Shown here: piece by piece, positions 5,631-5,772 of the stretch | How positions within the stretch are numbered: the first letter of the stretch is position 1 | Layout: every line of letters starts with the position of its first letter | NCBI GenBank assembly: GCA_021815065.1 | Contig: JAKAHI010000101.1 | Location: 1-5,772, forward strand | DNA: 5,772 nucleotides | Reading direction: 5' to 3' | Source: a bacterium | GTDB taxonomy: Bacteria; JAMCPX01 | Notes under the pieces: model-generated | Told to the model about the DNA's origin: nothing | The model's input: only the letters and a program-made list of their open reading frames with translations | Database searches by the model: none | Program-made: the position numbers and the translations under genes

Positions 5631-5772
5631 ATATTTCTTTCCGATGCCCATCTAAAAGGGCGCGACGATAAGAACCAGGAGAAGGTCGTTCAATTTCTTG
5701 AAGGCATAATCAAGGAACATCCCGACATGGTATTTCTGCTCGGTGATATTTTCGATTACTGGGAGATCGGAA
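5622..5772 (+). CDS. LpxH-like UDP-2,3-diacylglucosamine diphosphatase, 3' end missing
   Basis: Fifty codons are visible before the window ends. The product opens with a hydrophobic beta-strand into the metallophosphoesterase motif FLSDAHLKG (Asp8, His10). Thirty-odd residues later comes LLGDIFDYWEIG, the second metal motif (GD) with the FD-W pattern seen in LpxH-type enzymes. Family knowledge: LpxH removes UMP from UDP-2,3-diacylglucosamine to give lipid X in lipid A synthesis, at the cytoplasmic face of the inner membrane. With only a fifth of the gene visible, related calcineurin-like phosphoesterases remain possible. The ATG at 5622 is the only sensible start: an in-frame stop lies at 5571-5573 with no ATG, GTG or TTG between, and no Shine-Dalgarno precedes it. 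Confidence 0.78.
   Translation, partial: MYCIFLSDAHLKGRDDKNQEKVVQFLEGIIKEHPDMVFLLGDIFDYWEIG

Overview
The window reads as a piece of a Gram-negative (diderm) bacterial chromosome. All genes lie on the + strand and are packed tightly. The diderm call rests on an LpxH-like lipid A enzyme at the right edge, a Tat translocase subunit and a periplasmic-sensor histidine kinase. Base composition looks moderate in GC, and gene content is housekeeping plus signalling. An anaerobic deltaproteobacterial or Nitrospirota-like lineage would fit, but this is a guess from gene style; no taxonomic marker is present.

Layout. Positions 1-5015 look like one transcription unit of five genes. (1) The C-terminal part of a YmdB/TIGR00282-type metallophosphoesterase, cut by the left edge. 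(2) A membrane-anchored Hanks-type Ser/Thr protein kinase, joined by an ATGA stop/start overlap. (3) CdsA, the CDP-diacylglycerol synthase, also joined by an ATGA overlap. (4) An OmpR-family response regulator of the CusR/CopR type, 10 nt downstream. (5) Its HAMP sensor histidine kinase, overlapping the regulator by 20 nt. No promoter or terminator was seen between these genes, so a phosphodiesterase, a Ser/Thr kinase, a central phospholipid enzyme and a two-component system are probably co-expressed.

Positions 5016-5249 are non-coding. They carry two consecutive, elaborate palindromes without U-tracts, which resemble mobile-element or repeat hairpins more than terminators. A good sigma70-type promoter and a strong ribosome binding site follow, driving a small stand-alone tatA at 5250-5474. 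A GC-rich hairpin follows tatA. Then an AT-rich promoter region with nested inverted repeats leads into the 5' end of an LpxH-like UDP-2,3-diacylglucosamine diphosphatase, which has no visible Shine-Dalgarno and may be leaderless.

Functionally the window centres on the envelope: phospholipid precursor synthesis (CdsA), lipid A synthesis (LpxH-like), folded-protein export (TatA) and two membrane signalling devices. The least ordinary items are the inverted domain order and gene context of the Ser/Thr kinase, the short duplicated loop in CdsA, the paired palindromes upstream of tatA, and the possible leaderless, operator-like start of the lpxH-like gene. I see no clearly new multi-gene system.
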